Shown here in pieces: positions 28,037 through 40,555 of a stretch of DNA of 64,000 nucleotides. Each line of letters starts with the position of its first letter. Positions within the stretch are counted from its first letter, which is position 1. The notes beneath the pieces are model-generated. The model was given only the letters and a program-made list of their open reading frames with translations. It searched no databases and was not told where the DNA came from. A program made the translations under genes and the position numbers. The stretch comes from Doryteuthis pealeii (lineage: Eukaryota > Mollusca > Cephalopoda > Myopsida > Loliginidae): NCBI GenBank assembly GCA_023376005.1, contig CM042179.1, positions 19,618,419 to 19,682,418 on the forward strand. Reading direction: 5' to 3'.

Positions 28037-28150
28037 GTACTGGTAAATTAGGATTCTCTTTTGTGAGAATTACTTCCATGTTGATCTCATGTAATCGGCT
28101 GTGGATTGGGACAGGAAATGGTGTCATAATATCAGTCCCTCTTTCAGAAA
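28037..28150 (+). CDS. SPAG9: JIP3/4 coding exon 11 in window, last on + strand (phase 1-1)
   Basis: A 114-nt exon covering the split codon 472, residues 473-509 and one base (A) of codon 510. Acceptor atttacag, donor gtaagt at 28151. It encodes [20 protein letters not shown] and [17 protein letters not shown]. The donor is strong, yet no following exon of the gene exists on the + strand through 64000. The A left over is completed by GT at 54274-54273 on the minus strand, giving Ser and then NKQ, matching the TNK that follows PLTE in JIP4. Confidence 0.98.
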
Positions 28151-29087
28151 GTAAGTAACTTTATTTTCTTATATTTGTCTATTTTAAAAAAAAAAAAATT
28201 TTTTTTTTTTCAAAAAAATGTATTTAGTTACCTGTAAAATATGCTTTTTCAAAACCTTAATAAATTATAACTTCATACTCAAAAGTATTTGATACAACAA
28301 ACAAAATATTTGAGTTCAATGTGATCTCACATCCTCTATATACAGCAATGGTTATTTATATTTTTTATGAAACCAATGTAAATTTTAAAACACATCTTGT
28401 TATACAAAAGCTCAAGTCACTTTATTTACTGGTTTGTGTCTGTCAGTGACAGAGATAAGCAAGAAGATTATCCATGATGCATTTTATTTCTTTTTCTTTT
28501 TTTTTTTTTTTTTTTTTTTTGAGAAGCTAAAAGAGAGAAGACAAACATATCAGCTTCCTACCCCCCCCCGGACATTTCAATGTCCGTACTAACCCTCTCT
28601 CATCTTAGACTTTACATTCCTGACTGCCACTACACAAAATGTTCAGTTTTTATCAAAATTATTTTAATTCTGATAAAAAGAAAAATACATTTATCTGTTA
28701 ACAATTTGACTCAAATTTGCAGATTTTGTTTATTGACTCACTATTTTTTTTCTGCCTCATTTTCAAAATATTTTTCTGATTCTATTTTATTAAAGTTCTT
28801 TTCTTTTCTTTCTTTTCATTTTTTTTTTAATTGATAATCCTCATTTTTTTATCCTCATTTTGTTTGCAATTATTGCATTTATTTTAATATATATATTTGT
28901 ATAATTTCTTATCATCATATCCCATAATATATTAGGCTGCTGAGTAATTCCCTTTCATAGCATTAAGGCAATAAGAGGAAGATTATTTGCTGCCAGTATT
29001 CATCTCCTCTCCAAGTAACATGTGTGACAAGTTATGCTGGGTTCAGTAGTAAGGAATGATGCCTGATATGACTTATACATCTGTTTT

Positions 29088-29195
29088 TCCTTCTCTTAGA
29101 CTAATTGCCCTGTTATTTACCTATAGCTGGGGAAAGAAGAGACAGATTCATACCTTTCCCAAGGGTATTAATGTGAAATGCAAACACTCTTGACC
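29088..29195 (-). mobile_element. Diverged SINE relic, minus orientation
   Basis: Shares ttcatacctttcccaagggt and flanking blocks with the fuller copy at 52005-52255, in the same orientation. The tRNA-like head is largely lost here. Confidence 0.6.
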
Positions 29196-30889
29196 AGATT
29201 ATGAATTTGGCTTACTCAATCCATTTTCTATGATGATAATCATTACCCTACATCCACATGTAATTTAATCCATATATAAATAATCCATATATAAATAATC
29301 CATTATTTAATCCATATATAAATAATCCATTATTATTTTCACAGTTAATATACTAAAATTATAAAAACAAACTAAAAAAATTCCTACTTTTGCTTATTGA
29401 TTATTCATTTTAAAAAAAAGTCATTGTTCATAAAACAAGTTTATCATCTAAAAACCATTAAAAATTTGATTCTCCAAATAACTTGAGCCATTCTTGCTGT
29501 AACTTTTCATTAGTGTTGCATCCTATCATTTTCATCTAAACTTACACTCATAACTTTTATCACATTCAGAGTTTTTTGTTTTGTTTTTTTGTTTTTTTTT
29601 AATAATAAATAAATAAATAAATAATAAAATAGTTCCATCCTATTGACTATTTTGCTATTGTAATATCAAAGAACATATCAATCTGATTTTCCATACCATC
29701 TTCTTTTTTTCTCATATTCCAAACCTTACACATATTTTTACCATATTTTTTTTCCACATATTTTTTCACATTATGCATAAGTAAATATTGTGTATGTGTA
29801 TGTGTGTAATATACACACCCACACTATTTATCATTGATCATACCAAGTATACACTGTTGAATAGTTTATCATAAAGACGAGAATTGAGAAAGTGATGGAA
29901 GGTCATGAAACCAGAGAAGAGATAACAAGGTGATTTATTTGTTAAAATCAATTCCTTTTATTTTATTATTCTTCATTGCTTATCCCACTTAATTGTTTTT
30001 CTAACCTTTATAGACTTGTTTATGATGTCTTAGTCAAAGTGCAGATATCATATAATTTTCTACAGCTGAGAAAAGTTTGAAGAATACATCAGAATGGAAA
30101 TTCTCACTTAAACAACTCTTAGAATAACAATGATTCTTATCCAAATTTCAGGCATCACCATGAATTAAAAATGAATGCAGTTGTGATAATGGATATATGA
30201 GTAGTTATCTTCTGAAGAACTTCAAAAGCATTAAAAAGCTTTAATCAGAAGTGATAGTATATGTGATGATAATAAGAAATACTTAGAATATATAGAGAAG
30301 CATACTAAAAAGTTGGTAAAGTAAAGAAAGTGTGAAAACTACACAAAAAAGTAGTCAGTTTATATAAGTACCATATAAGAGGTTGTACTCAGAATTTAAA
30401 AAAAAATGAATAAATAACAATGATATAGTAACAACACAGTTAATGACTTTCCATGGTGGAATTTTACAAAACATCAACTGTGTAAAAATTCAAATTTCTG
30501 TTGGTAGTTTGTTTTTTAAGATACATAAGATAGAATTCCCTATATACTATTTTTCAAAATTACTATGTAGAAATTACCAGCTTTCATATATAATGAAGTG
30601 AAATGGTGACCAAAGACATATGGATGTATAAAAAAATAATACTAATTACTAATTATTAACTAATTATTTATTTATTTATTAACTGGAGATGTACAAAGAT
30701 TAGCATAAAAAACATCTTGTGGTGGCAGAAATATAATATTTAGTTTTTCTGTTATTTATATTTTATATTTATAACTATTTTGCTGAATTATCTTAATGGT
30801 TAATTTTTGAAAAAGTAGATATTGTAAATTCCTATAAACAGATCAAACCTGAAACTCTTTCGCAAACATTTTGCAGAGATTTTTAAATT

Positions 30890-30890
30890 N
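30890..30890. other. Single ambiguous base (N)
   Basis: The only N in the window. It lies in the region where the gene changes strand, but a single N is not a scaffold gap. Confidence 0.99.
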
Positions 30891-31181
30891 TTATCAATCA
30901 GAATTTGAGATGTAGAGAAAAAAAAGGAAAATGTACGATAACTAAATAATTCAAATTCTGCTTTCATAAAATAACATAAAATGACTTGAAGGTGTAACAT
31001 TGGCTAAATTCAATTAGAATCCAGATCTTGCAGTATATCATTTTCTATTTAGTATATATTAAATCATTCAGATAGATATATTCATAGGTAGGCATAAGTT
31101 TTATTGTGATTTGTCTAGTTAATCAGGTTTGTAATGTGTGTGTGTGTATGTATGTGTATAATATATATATATATATATATT

Positions 31182-31319
31182 TATAGTTTACAATACATTT
31201 AAAAGTCCGTTTTACCAATGATTTCAGAACATCACCTTTAGGTGATTGTCGTCATCAGAAATGTTCACATATTCTGGCTTATTGGTAAAACAGACTTTTA
31301 AATGTATTGTAAACTATAA
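31182..31319. mobile_element. Fold-back element, ~40-bp arms
   Basis: The arm 31182-31221 (tatagtttacaatacattta onward) recurs in near-perfect reverse complement at 31280-31319, with a ~58-bp interior. It is preceded by an (AT)n run, a common insertion context for such elements. Confidence 0.8.
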
Positions 31320-31419
31320 ATTATAATACAGCTCTTACAGAAGTAATTGAGCACTTTATTATCATTTCTCCAATACTAACAAGGAATTAATATATATATA
31401 TATGAGTATGAAAAAGTGG

Positions 31420-31571
31420 AACATAGCTTATATCTATCAATATTTCGATTTTACAAAAATCATCATCAGAGTTCATTTACTCCGGTGTTTGGTTGGTGTT
31501 TTACCACGGAGTAAATGAGCCTCTATGATGATTTTGTAAAATCGAAATATTGATCGATATCAGCTATGGTT
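31420..31571. mobile_element. Fold-back element, ~64-bp arms
   Basis: The arm 31420-31483 contains aatatttcgattttacaaaa and recurs in imperfect reverse complement at 31508-31571; the ~24-bp interior is ggtgtttggttgg-like. Sequence unrelated to the element 100 bp upstream. Confidence 0.8.
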
Positions 31572-31687
31572 ATATTATAAATTGTTTTTCTCTTTAACAG
31601 CATTGTGTGATGTTTTCATTCCACCTTTTAATACTCATACTGTTGGATTCATTTCCTTTCTTTTAACTTATATATATATACTTATAA

Positions 31688-31895
31688 GGGCCGGGTTAGC
31701 TCAGTCGTAGAGCGTTCGGCTAGAACCACAATGTTCCTAGTTTGATACCGGTCCTCGCCAACTCAGCGTATGAGTAGCACCGGGATCTGTGCGGTAAAGT
31801 AAGGAGCTGATGGTAGGTGTGGCGCTCCACTCAGATACTAAAAACAATCTCCTTGGTCTGGCGCTATTGAAAAGGGGATAGACTCCCTCGCTGAC
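31688..31895 (+). mobile_element. tRNA-derived SINE, plus orientation
   Basis: The head 31688-31759 resembles a tRNA: the A-box-like ttagctcagtcgtagag and the B-box-like gtttgatacc give an internal Pol III promoter, although the terminal stem and the T-arm are degenerate. A body of ~110 bp follows (ggagctgatggtaggtgtgg, caatctccttggtc). The same body appears in reverse at about 37240-37465, 60375-60585 and 63430-63610. It ends shortly before the 177-bp satellite. Confidence 0.88.
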
Positions 31896-32009
31896 TGGCT
31901 GATAATGACTTTAGGCCGCCCGTCGACTTTATTTTTACTTCCTCCTCCATTGATTTATACATTAAAGACTGTGTCGCGATAGAAACTGTTATCTGGACTA
32001 CTTCTCCTC

Positions 32010-35000
32010 TCCATGTCAAACCTGCAAGAGGAAGATACTTCTTTCTCAAATGTGGCATCATATTGCATTTCATGGAGTATTGGCTGGTATAACGGAGGCT
32101 TGATTAAATGGGGACAGGGTGTGATGGGAATTGTATATATTCCTCTCTTTAACTTCTGAAGATAAGATTGATAGTGGAGAAAAAGTAACATGTCAAACCT
32201 GCAAGAGGAGATACTTCTTTCTCAAATGTGGCATCATATTGCATTTCATGGAGTATTGGCTGGTATAATGGAGGCTTGATTAAATGGGGACAGGGTGTGA
32301 TGGGAATTGTATATATTCCTCTCTTTAACTTCTGAAGATAAGATTGATAGTGGAGAAAAAGTAACATGTCAAACCTGCAAGAGGAAGATACTTCTTTCTC
32401 AAATGTGGCATCATATTGCATTTCATGGAGTATTGGCTGGTATAATGGAGGCTTGATTAAATGGGGACAGGGTGTGATGGGAATTGTATATATTCCTCTC
32501 TTTAACTTCTGAAGATAAGATTGATAGTGGAGAAAAAGTAACATGTCAAACCTGCAAGAGGAAGATACTTCTTTCTCAAATGTGGCATCATATTGCATTT
32601 CATGGAATTGGCTGGTATAATGGAGGCTTGATTAAATGGGGACAGGGTGTGATGGGAATTGTATATATTCCTCTCTTTAACTTCTGAAGATAAGATTGAT
32701 AGTGGAGAAAAAGTAACATGTCAAACCTGCAAGAGGAGATACTTCTTTCTCAAATGTGGCATCATATTGCATTTCATGGAGTATTGGCTGGTATAACGGA
32801 GGCTTGATTAAATGGGGACAGGGTGTGATGGGAATTGTATATATTCCTCTCTTTAACTTCTGAAGATAAGATTGATAGTGGAGAAAAAGTAACATGTCAA
32901 ACCTGCAAGAGGAAGATACTTCTTTCTCAAATGTGGCATCATATTGCATTTCATGGAAGATTGGCTGGTATAACGGAGGCTTGATTAAATGGGGACAGGG
33001 TGTGATGGGAATTGTATATATTCCTCTCTTTAACTTCTGAAGATAAGATTGATAGTGGAGAAAAAGTAACATGTCAAACCTGCAAGAGGAGATACTTCTT
33101 TCTCAAATGTGGCATCATATTGCATTTCATGGAGTATTGGCTGGTATAATGGAGGCTTGATTAAATGGGGACAGGGTGTGATGGGAATTGTATATATTCC
33201 TCTCTTTAACTTCTGAAGATAAGATTGATAGTGGAGAAAAAGTAACATGTCAAACCTGCAAGAGGAAGATACTTCTTTCTCAAATGTGGCATCATATTGC
33301 ATTTCATGGAGTATTGGCTGGTATAATGGAGGCTTGATTAAATGGGGACAGGGTGTGATGGGAATTGTATATATTCCTCTCTTTAACTTCTGAAGATAAG
33401 ATTGATAGTGGAGAAAAAGTAACATGTCAAACCTGCAAGAGGAAGATACTTCTTTCTCAAATGTGGCATCATATTGCATTTCATGGAGATTGGCTGGTAT
33501 AACGGAGGCTTGATTAAATGGGGACAGGGTGTGATGGGAATTGTATATATTCCTCTCTTTAACTTCTGAAGATAAGATTGATAGTGGAGAAAAAGTAACA
33601 TGTCAAACCTGCAAGAGGAAGATACTTCTTTCTCAAATGTGGCATCATATTGCATTTCATGGAAGATTGGCTGGTATAACGGAGGCTTGATTAAATGGGG
33701 ACAGGGTGTGATGGGAATTGTATATATTCCTCTCTTTAACTTCTGAAGATAAGATTGATAGTGGAGAAAAAGTAACATGTCAAACCTGCAAGAGGAAGAT
33801 ACTTCTTTCTCAAATGTGGCATCATATTGCATTTCATGGAGATTGGCTGGTATAACGGAGGCTTGATTAAATGGGGACAGGGTGTGATGGGAATTGTATA
33901 TATTCCTCTCTTTAACTTCTGAAGATAAGATTGATAGTGGAGAAAAAGTAACATGTCAAACCTGCAAGAGGAAGATACTTCTTTCTCAAATGTGGCATCA
34001 TATTGCATTTCATGGAGTATTGGCTGGTATAACGGAGGCTTGATTAAATGGGGACAGGGTGTGATGGGAATTGTATATATTCCTCTCTTTAACTTCTGAA
34101 GATAAGATTGATAGTGGAGAAAAAGTAACATGTCAAACCTGCAAGAGGAGATACTTCTTTCTCAAATGTGGCATCATATTGCATTTCATGGAGTATTGGC
34201 TGGTATAACGGAGGCTTGATTAAATGGGGACAGGGTGTGATGGGAATTGTATATATTCCTCTCTTTAACTTCTGAAGATAAGATTGATAGTGGAGAAAAA
34301 GTAACATGTCAAACCTGCAAGAGGGAGATACTTCTTTCTCAAATGTGGCATCATATTGCATTTCATGGAGTATTGGCTGGTATAATGGAGGCTTGATTAA
34401 ATGGGGACAGGGTGTGATGGGAATTGTATATATTCCTCTCTTTAACTTCTGAAGATAAGATTGATAGTGGAGAAAAAGTAACATGTCAAACCTGCAAGAG
34501 GAAGATACTTCTTTCTCAAATGTGGCATCATATTGCATTTCATGGAGTATTGGCTGGTATAACGGAGGCTTGATTAAATGGGGACAGGGTGTGATGGGAA
34601 TTGTATATATTCCTCTCTTTAACTTCTGAAGATAAGATTGATAGTGGAGAAAAAGTAACATGTCAAACCTGCAAGAGGAAGATACTTCTTTCTCAAATGT
34701 GGCATCATATTGCATTTCATGGAGTATTGGCTGGTATAACGGAGGCTTGATTAAATGGGGACAGGGTGTGATGGGAATTGTATATATTCCTCTCTTTAAC
34801 TTCTGAAGATAAGATTGATAGTGGAGAAAAAGTAACATGTCAAACCTGCAAGAGGAAGATACTTCTTTCTCAAATGTGGCATCATATTGCATTTCATGGA
34901 GTATTGGCTGGTATAACGGAGGCTTGATTAAATGGGGACAGGGTGTGATGGGAATTGTATATATTCCTCTCTTTAACTTCTGAAGATAAGATTGATAGTG

Positions 35001-36840
35001 GAGAAAAAGTAACATGTCAAACCTGCAAGAGGGAGATACTTCTTTCTCAAATGTGGCATCATATTGCATTTCATGGAGTATTGGCTGGTATAACGGAGGC
35101 TTGATTAAATGGGGACAGGGTGTGATGGGAATTGTATATATTCCTCTCTTTAACTTCTGAAGATAAGATTGATAGTGGAGAAAAAGTAACATGTCAAACC
35201 TGCAAGAGGAACATACTTCTTTCTCAAATGTGGCATCATATTGCATTTCATGGAGTATTGGCTGGTATAACGGAGGCTTGATTAAATGGGGACAGGGTGT
35301 GATGGGAATTGTATATATTCCTCTCTTTAACTTCTGAAGATAAGATTGATAGTGGAGAAAAAGTAACATGTCAAACCTGCAAGAGGAGATACTTCTTTCT
35401 CAAATGTGGCATCATATTGCATTTCATGGAGTATTGGCTGGTATAATGGAGGCTTGATTAAATGGGGACAGGGTGTGATGGGAATTGTATATATTCCTCT
35501 CTTTAACTTCTGAAGATAAGATTGATAGTGGAGAAAAAGTAACATGTCAAACCTGCAAGAGGAAGATACTTCTTTCTCAAATGTGGCATCATATTGCATT
35601 TCATGGAGTATTGGCTGGTATAACGGAGGCTTGATTAAATGGGGACAGGGTGTGATGGGAATTGTATATATTCCTCTCTTAACTTCTGAAGATAAGATTG
35701 ATAGTGGAGAAAAAGTAACATGTCAAACCTGCAAGAGGGAGATACTTCTTTCTCAAATGTGGCATCATATTGCATTTCATGGAGTATTGGCTGGTATAAA
35801 CGGAGGCTTGATTAAATGGGGACAGGGTGTGATGGGAATTGTATATATTCCTCTCTTTAACTTCTGAAGATAAGATTGATAGTGGAGAAAAAGTAACATG
35901 TCAAACCTGCAAGAGGAAGATACTTCTTTCTCAAATGTGGCATCATATTGCATTTCATGGAGTATTGGCTGGTATAACGGAGGCTTGATTAAATGGGGAC
36001 AGGGTGTGATGGGAATTGTATATATTCCTCTCTTTAACTTCTGAAGATGAGATTGATAGTGGAGAAAAAGTAACATGTCAAACCTGCAAGAGGAGATACT
36101 TCTTTCTCAAATGTGGCATCATATTGCATTTCATGGAGTATTGGCTGGTATAACGGAGGCTTGATTAAATGGGGACAGGGTGTGATGGGAATTGTATATA
36201 TTCCTCTCTTTAACTTCTGAAGATAAGATTGATAGTGGAGAAAAAGTAACATGTCAAACCTGCAAGAGGAAGATACTTCTTTCTCAAATGTGGCATCATA
36301 TTGCATTTCATGGAGTATTGGCTGGTATAACGGAGGCTTGATTAAATGGGGACAGGGTGTGATGGGAATTGTATCTATTCCTCTCTTTAACTTCTGAAGA
36401 TAAGATTGATAGTGGAGAAAAAGTAACATGTCAAACCTGCAAGAGGAAGATACTTCTTTCTCAAATGTGGCATCATATTGCATTTCATGGAGTATTGGCT
36501 GGTATAACGGAGGCTTGATTAAATGGGGACAGGGTGTGATGGGAATTGTATATATTCCTCTCTTTAACTTCTGAAGATAAGATTGATAGTGGAGAAAAAG
36601 TAACATGTCAAACCTGCAAGAGGAATACTTCTTTCTCAAATGTGGCATCATATTGCATTTCATGGAGTATTGGCTGGTATAACGGAGGTTTGATTAAATG
36701 GGGACAGGGTGTGATGGAATTGTATATATTCCTCTCTTTAACTTCTGAAGATAAGATTGATAGTGGAGAAAAAGTAACATGTCAAACCTGCAAGAGGGAG
36801 ATACTTCTTTCTCAAATGTGGCATCATATTGCATTTCATA
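32010..36840. repeat. 177-bp satellite array, ~28 near-identical copies
   Basis: The unit begins atgtcaaacctgcaagagga, includes gcatcatattgcatttcatg and gacagggtgtgatgggaatt, and ends attgatagtggagaaaaagt. Unit starts at about 32190, 32366 and 32543 give a period of 176-177 bp. Copies differ mainly by single-base indels in gaggaagata/gaggagata and at ggagtattgg/ggagattgg, plus an acgg/atgg switch. Because 177 is 59 codons, the minus strand shows an open frame of up to 426 codons (34089-35369) by chance. The array is flanked by the two SINEs in opposite orientation. Confidence 0.97.
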
Positions 36841-37239
36841 TTCTTTTAAAAGTGAAATAAATGTTTCAAAACAAGAAATATGAAGATTTTGTAAAATTTC
36901 TCTAAAACAAACATCTCACAAAAGGTAATAAGAAATATTATTAATCCCACAGTCAATGCTGAAACATGTGTACATGGCAACAAAAAAGTTTCCATGGAAT
37001 TCTCGTTTGGCTTCTTAGGAAACCCCATCATCCTTATTTTCCCGTGAATACCTTATGACCTATATATATATACTGGTTTCAAATCAAGATACAACTACAT
37101 AGGATGAATGTTAGAAGCAGTTTTTGGGTAATCTTATTGTTTGCTAGTTTTTATTACTTGATTCTCATAGCAAGTATGGTTAGGTGATTTTACAAATTTA
37201 CCACCCTTCTTTCACACTGTGTGGAAGGAGTTTAGAGTC
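36841..37239. other. Short spacer between satellite and SINE
   Basis: AT-rich, unique-looking sequence with a short (AT)n run near 37062-37072. No gene seen. Confidence 0.7.
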
Positions 37240-37465
37240 TTTTCCCCTTTCTGTTGAAGCCAAAGTAAGGACTGCCCGCATACTAGCTAGACCAAGGAGA
37301 TTGTTTTTAGCATCTGAGGTGGAGCGCTACACCTACCATCAGCTCCTTACTTTACTGCACAGATCCCCGTGCTACTCATACGCTGAGTTGGTGAGGACCG
37401 GCATCAAACTAGGAACCTTGTAGTTTCTAGCCGAACGCTCTACCGACTGAGCTAACCTGGCCCTA
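37240..37465 (-). mobile_element. tRNA-derived SINE, minus orientation
   Basis: On the minus strand, starting at about 37465, it reads gggccaggttagctcagtcg and gtagagcgttcggctagaaa, a well-preserved A-box head. It then has a B-box-like gtttgatgcc and the same body as the copy at 31688. It is inverted relative to that copy with the satellite between them. The + strand open frame here is a SINE artefact. Confidence 0.9.
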
Positions 37466-38860
37466 ACTCTGCTTAAAGATTGATCTTGTGTCACATCCTG
37501 CTCGTAGCGGATGGTTTAATTAAATTCAATGTACTTAAATATCATGATCGCCACTAACATGTGTTCCATTTATCCGAAACTGTCCACATTGTTTCATAGG
37601 GCGCTGACCAGGGTGTAGGCGTTACTGTATATGAATGTGTGGAAAGCATGTGCCACACCCTTGTATTAGTAGTCAAATGTTAATTTGAGGTCACTGTTAA
37701 TTGTGAAATCATTTGTAAATACACTAAGGAGTTTTATTGAATGATTGGAAGGATAGTAACCAGAAAGACTGATCAATAATCGGGATTTGAACTTATAAAA
37801 ATTAAATAGGAAGAAAGTTTTAAAAGATTTGAACCCAAATTAAGTTTTAAAATCTGTTTAGAAAAAGAGAATTAAGCTTTTCTTACAAAAAGATTTTCTC
37901 CCAAATTTTGGATCAAATTATTTTGTCAGTTGTCAAGGCTAAACTTTAGCTATTTGGGACTGATGAAAATTCCGCTGGAGATTTCCCATTGACTTTCCAT
38001 TGGTAGATGTATGAAAATAAGAATTTGGTTAATAATCCTTTAAATTTCTTAAATGTCCTTATATGGATATCTCATCTATATAAGAACAACCCATTGTACA
38101 CAACATGTTATAACTGTTTTTTGTGACCAACTGATTGGTAGTGTGAGAGACCAAGTTTATATTGCCATGACAAGTCTACAAGTGTATTTGTGTCTCCTAA
38201 AGGTTATACATTGATTTAATAACAATTTCAACCATCTCTATCAGATGAAAAAAATAACAGTGTGGGTGGAAAGGTAATTGACATATTAGAGCGAAGACTG
38301 ACTATCTTACAGATTTTATTTCCTGCCATGACCAATGACAAGCTGCCCCCCCACCCCCATTCCCTGTTGTATTATATATCATAACTGGTGCATTGATGAA
38401 GGATAGTGTCTCTAACTATATTTTACACAAAACTGCTTTTTGGCGATATTTCTTGTTTGGGGAAATCTATCCAATCTTTTGTTCAATACACTTGGTTCAG
38501 AGATAGTTATGTGGGTTGTCTGTCTTATCTACTTGCTTGGTGTCCTACTATAATAGGTTTATATAAAGTTTTTATTTTCTCTTCCAAGAAACTCTACCTT
38601 ACCAAGACTTGCACAGATCATGTTTTATTACCATATAATTTCATTGCCTCTTATGAGAAAACTCACAAAATATTATCATTAAATATTTCCTCATAAAAGA
38701 AAAGAATCTCTCCCTTATTTATTTCTTCCTTTTTATCCAAACAGAAATTCTCGTCTTTTTGGTTTTCCTTCTTGGATTTGATAAGTAAAATATTTTCCTA
38801 TTTTCTGACATTAAAAAATTCAACTGACAAGTGAATTGTGTGTTCCTCTTATTGACAAAA
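37466..38860. other. Intergenic or intronic, no supported feature
   Basis: Mixed AT-rich sequence with a poly-C run (38347-38357). The open frame near 38406-38696 has no recognisable motif. Confidence 0.6.
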
Positions 38861-38865
38861 GTATT

Positions 38866-39027
38866 AAATCCCCTTCCTCTAATCTCTGTCATGTGACTTG
38901 AGCCTAAATCCCCTTCCTCTAATCTCTGTCATGTGACTTGAGCCTAAATCCCCTTCCTCTAATCTCTGTCATGTGACTTGAGCCTAAATCCCCTTCCTCT
39001 AATCTCAGTCACGTGACTTGAACCTAC
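38866..39027. repeat. 40-bp tandem repeat, 4 copies
   Basis: The unit aaatccccttcctctaatct plus ctgtcatgtgacttgagcct starts at 38866, 38906, 38946 and 38986. The first three are identical; the last has three substitutions. Each unit carries a catgtgac/cacgtgac E-box-like core. Confidence 0.95.
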
Positions 39028-39879
39028 CAGCATTTTTGACAATGTCATTTTCACTCTGCTTTATCAAGACAAAATATTTATTTTGAAAGCAATGTACTTT
39101 TAGTTTCATAAGACCCTAATTTGGGTACTGTTAATCTACCTGCAAAATCCAAATTTATCCAAATTAATCCTCTTTGCCTGTTTCATTAATTCAACTACTT
39201 GGTGTCACATCTATATTTTAAAATCAAATTAATATAAAGACAATATAAATATTAATAAATACAAAATAAAATAAGATTATTTTTCAACAATAATATTCAG
39301 TTTACACCAATTCTTGCAAATACACCTGTCCAAGCTGAATTTTTAAATTTCAAAAAGAAAACTTCGTAACATGAAGCTGTATAACCAAAACGTTATACAA
39401 ATTCACTTATTTTCAACAATTTGATTTTCATCTTTTTATTTTCTTCAGTCATATTTCTTGATTAAGCCAGGATTATTAAATAAAATCCCTGGATATTTGA
39501 CATATGTTAGTCATCTCTTAACCAACTCAAATCATAAACTTTTTGTAATAATGTCCAATCTTAAAAGAGTAATTTAAAATTGTCTTAAGATATTTGTGAC
39601 AGCTGAGATGTTTGATATTCATGTTTTATATTTGCAAAAATGTTGAACATCATAATTTCTTTGAACTAGGAGAAAATTTTGAGCTTAAAATTAAAAATAC
39701 ATGTGTGAATAAATATTTAATCATATGAATTTATGAGGAAAAAGAATGAGATTGAAATAAACTCTGAAGGATTAAGACGATAAAGAACTTTTTTTGCTTT
39801 TTTGAGTAAAAACTCTTAATTTCAATTGAACATGATTATATTTTATAAAAGAAAAGGGCTTCACGCTAAAAAAAACTGG

Positions 39880-40555
39880 TGATATCCCACACAGACTATT
39901 ACAGACTATGCAGATGATCAAGCGCTTCTTGCAAATACACCTGCACAAGTTGAATCACTGCTGCAAGTGAATCAAGAAGACAGCAAGAGGCATTGGCCTC
40001 TATGTGAATTCAGATAAAACAAAGTTCATGTAGCCTCTGAAGTTAGGTAGTAATATCTCATTTACAGAAAGTGATGTCAATCTATGCATAGGAAAGGTAT
40101 TGACTGCTATAGACGGATTAAAATTCTTCCAAGCCATAGCTATATCAGTGATACTGTATGTCTGCACCACTTGGAGTTTAACAAGTCACTTAGAGTAACA
40201 GCTAGATGGGAGCTACACAAGAATGCTGCATGTTACCTTGAACTAATCTGGGAAGCAGCACCCCACAAGAAAGCAGCTGTACAGACACTCTGTATCACAC
40301 AAACCATCTAAGTAAGATCAACAAGACTGGAGACTGGTTGAAAACTCATATGTGACATTCTCCTATGGGCACCTACATATGGACACATCAGTGTAGGCTG
40401 AGCAGCAAAAATCTACATTACTCAGCTCTGTGGGGATTCTGGATGCTGTGCAGAGTACCTTCCAGTGGTGGGTGGGGATGACCAATAGGGACGTTTGGCA
40501 AGAGAGAGTCATGGATATCTGTGCTGCCACTTGCACCCTGATGATGATGATAGCC
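39880..40555 (+). pseudogene. Decayed LINE reverse-transcriptase fragment
   Basis: At 39907-39918 the translation is YADD, the RT catalytic signature, followed by QALLANTPAQVESLL. After a frameshift another frame reads GIGLYVNSDKT and then a stop, the usual continuation of a non-LTR retrotransposon RT. Further frameshifted remnants reach a gatgatgatgat-like tail near 40538-40552, which looks like the 3' end. Upstream RT motifs and the endonuclease are missing, so this is a 5'-truncated, dead copy. The clade is uncertain. Confidence 0.82.

Larger units (their letters stand above)
28151..31681. other. Exon-free AT-rich region with SINE relic and hairpin elements
   Basis: Begins as intron 11 of the JIP gene. 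It contains homopolymers (28500-28520 poly-T, 28561-28569 poly-C), a SINE relic (about 29088-29195), the 10-15 bp repeats near 29270-29335, a (TG)n/(AT)n tract near 31130-31180 and two hairpin elements (31182-31571). A single ambiguous base N is at 30890. No coding exon supported. Confidence 0.75.

Noticed and set aside
31688..31759. Possible functional tRNA gene
   Set aside because: A-box and B-box-like motifs exist, but the acceptor stem and T-arm do not fold properly and the sequence continues into a SINE body seen in reverse at three other places.
34089..35369. 426-codon minus-strand open frame, apparently encoding a protein of 59-residue repeats
   Set aside because: It is the 177-bp satellite read in a frame that stays open because 177 is divisible by 3. 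Neighbouring units contain 1-nt indels that break it, and there is no sign of codon-level constraint or splice/start context.
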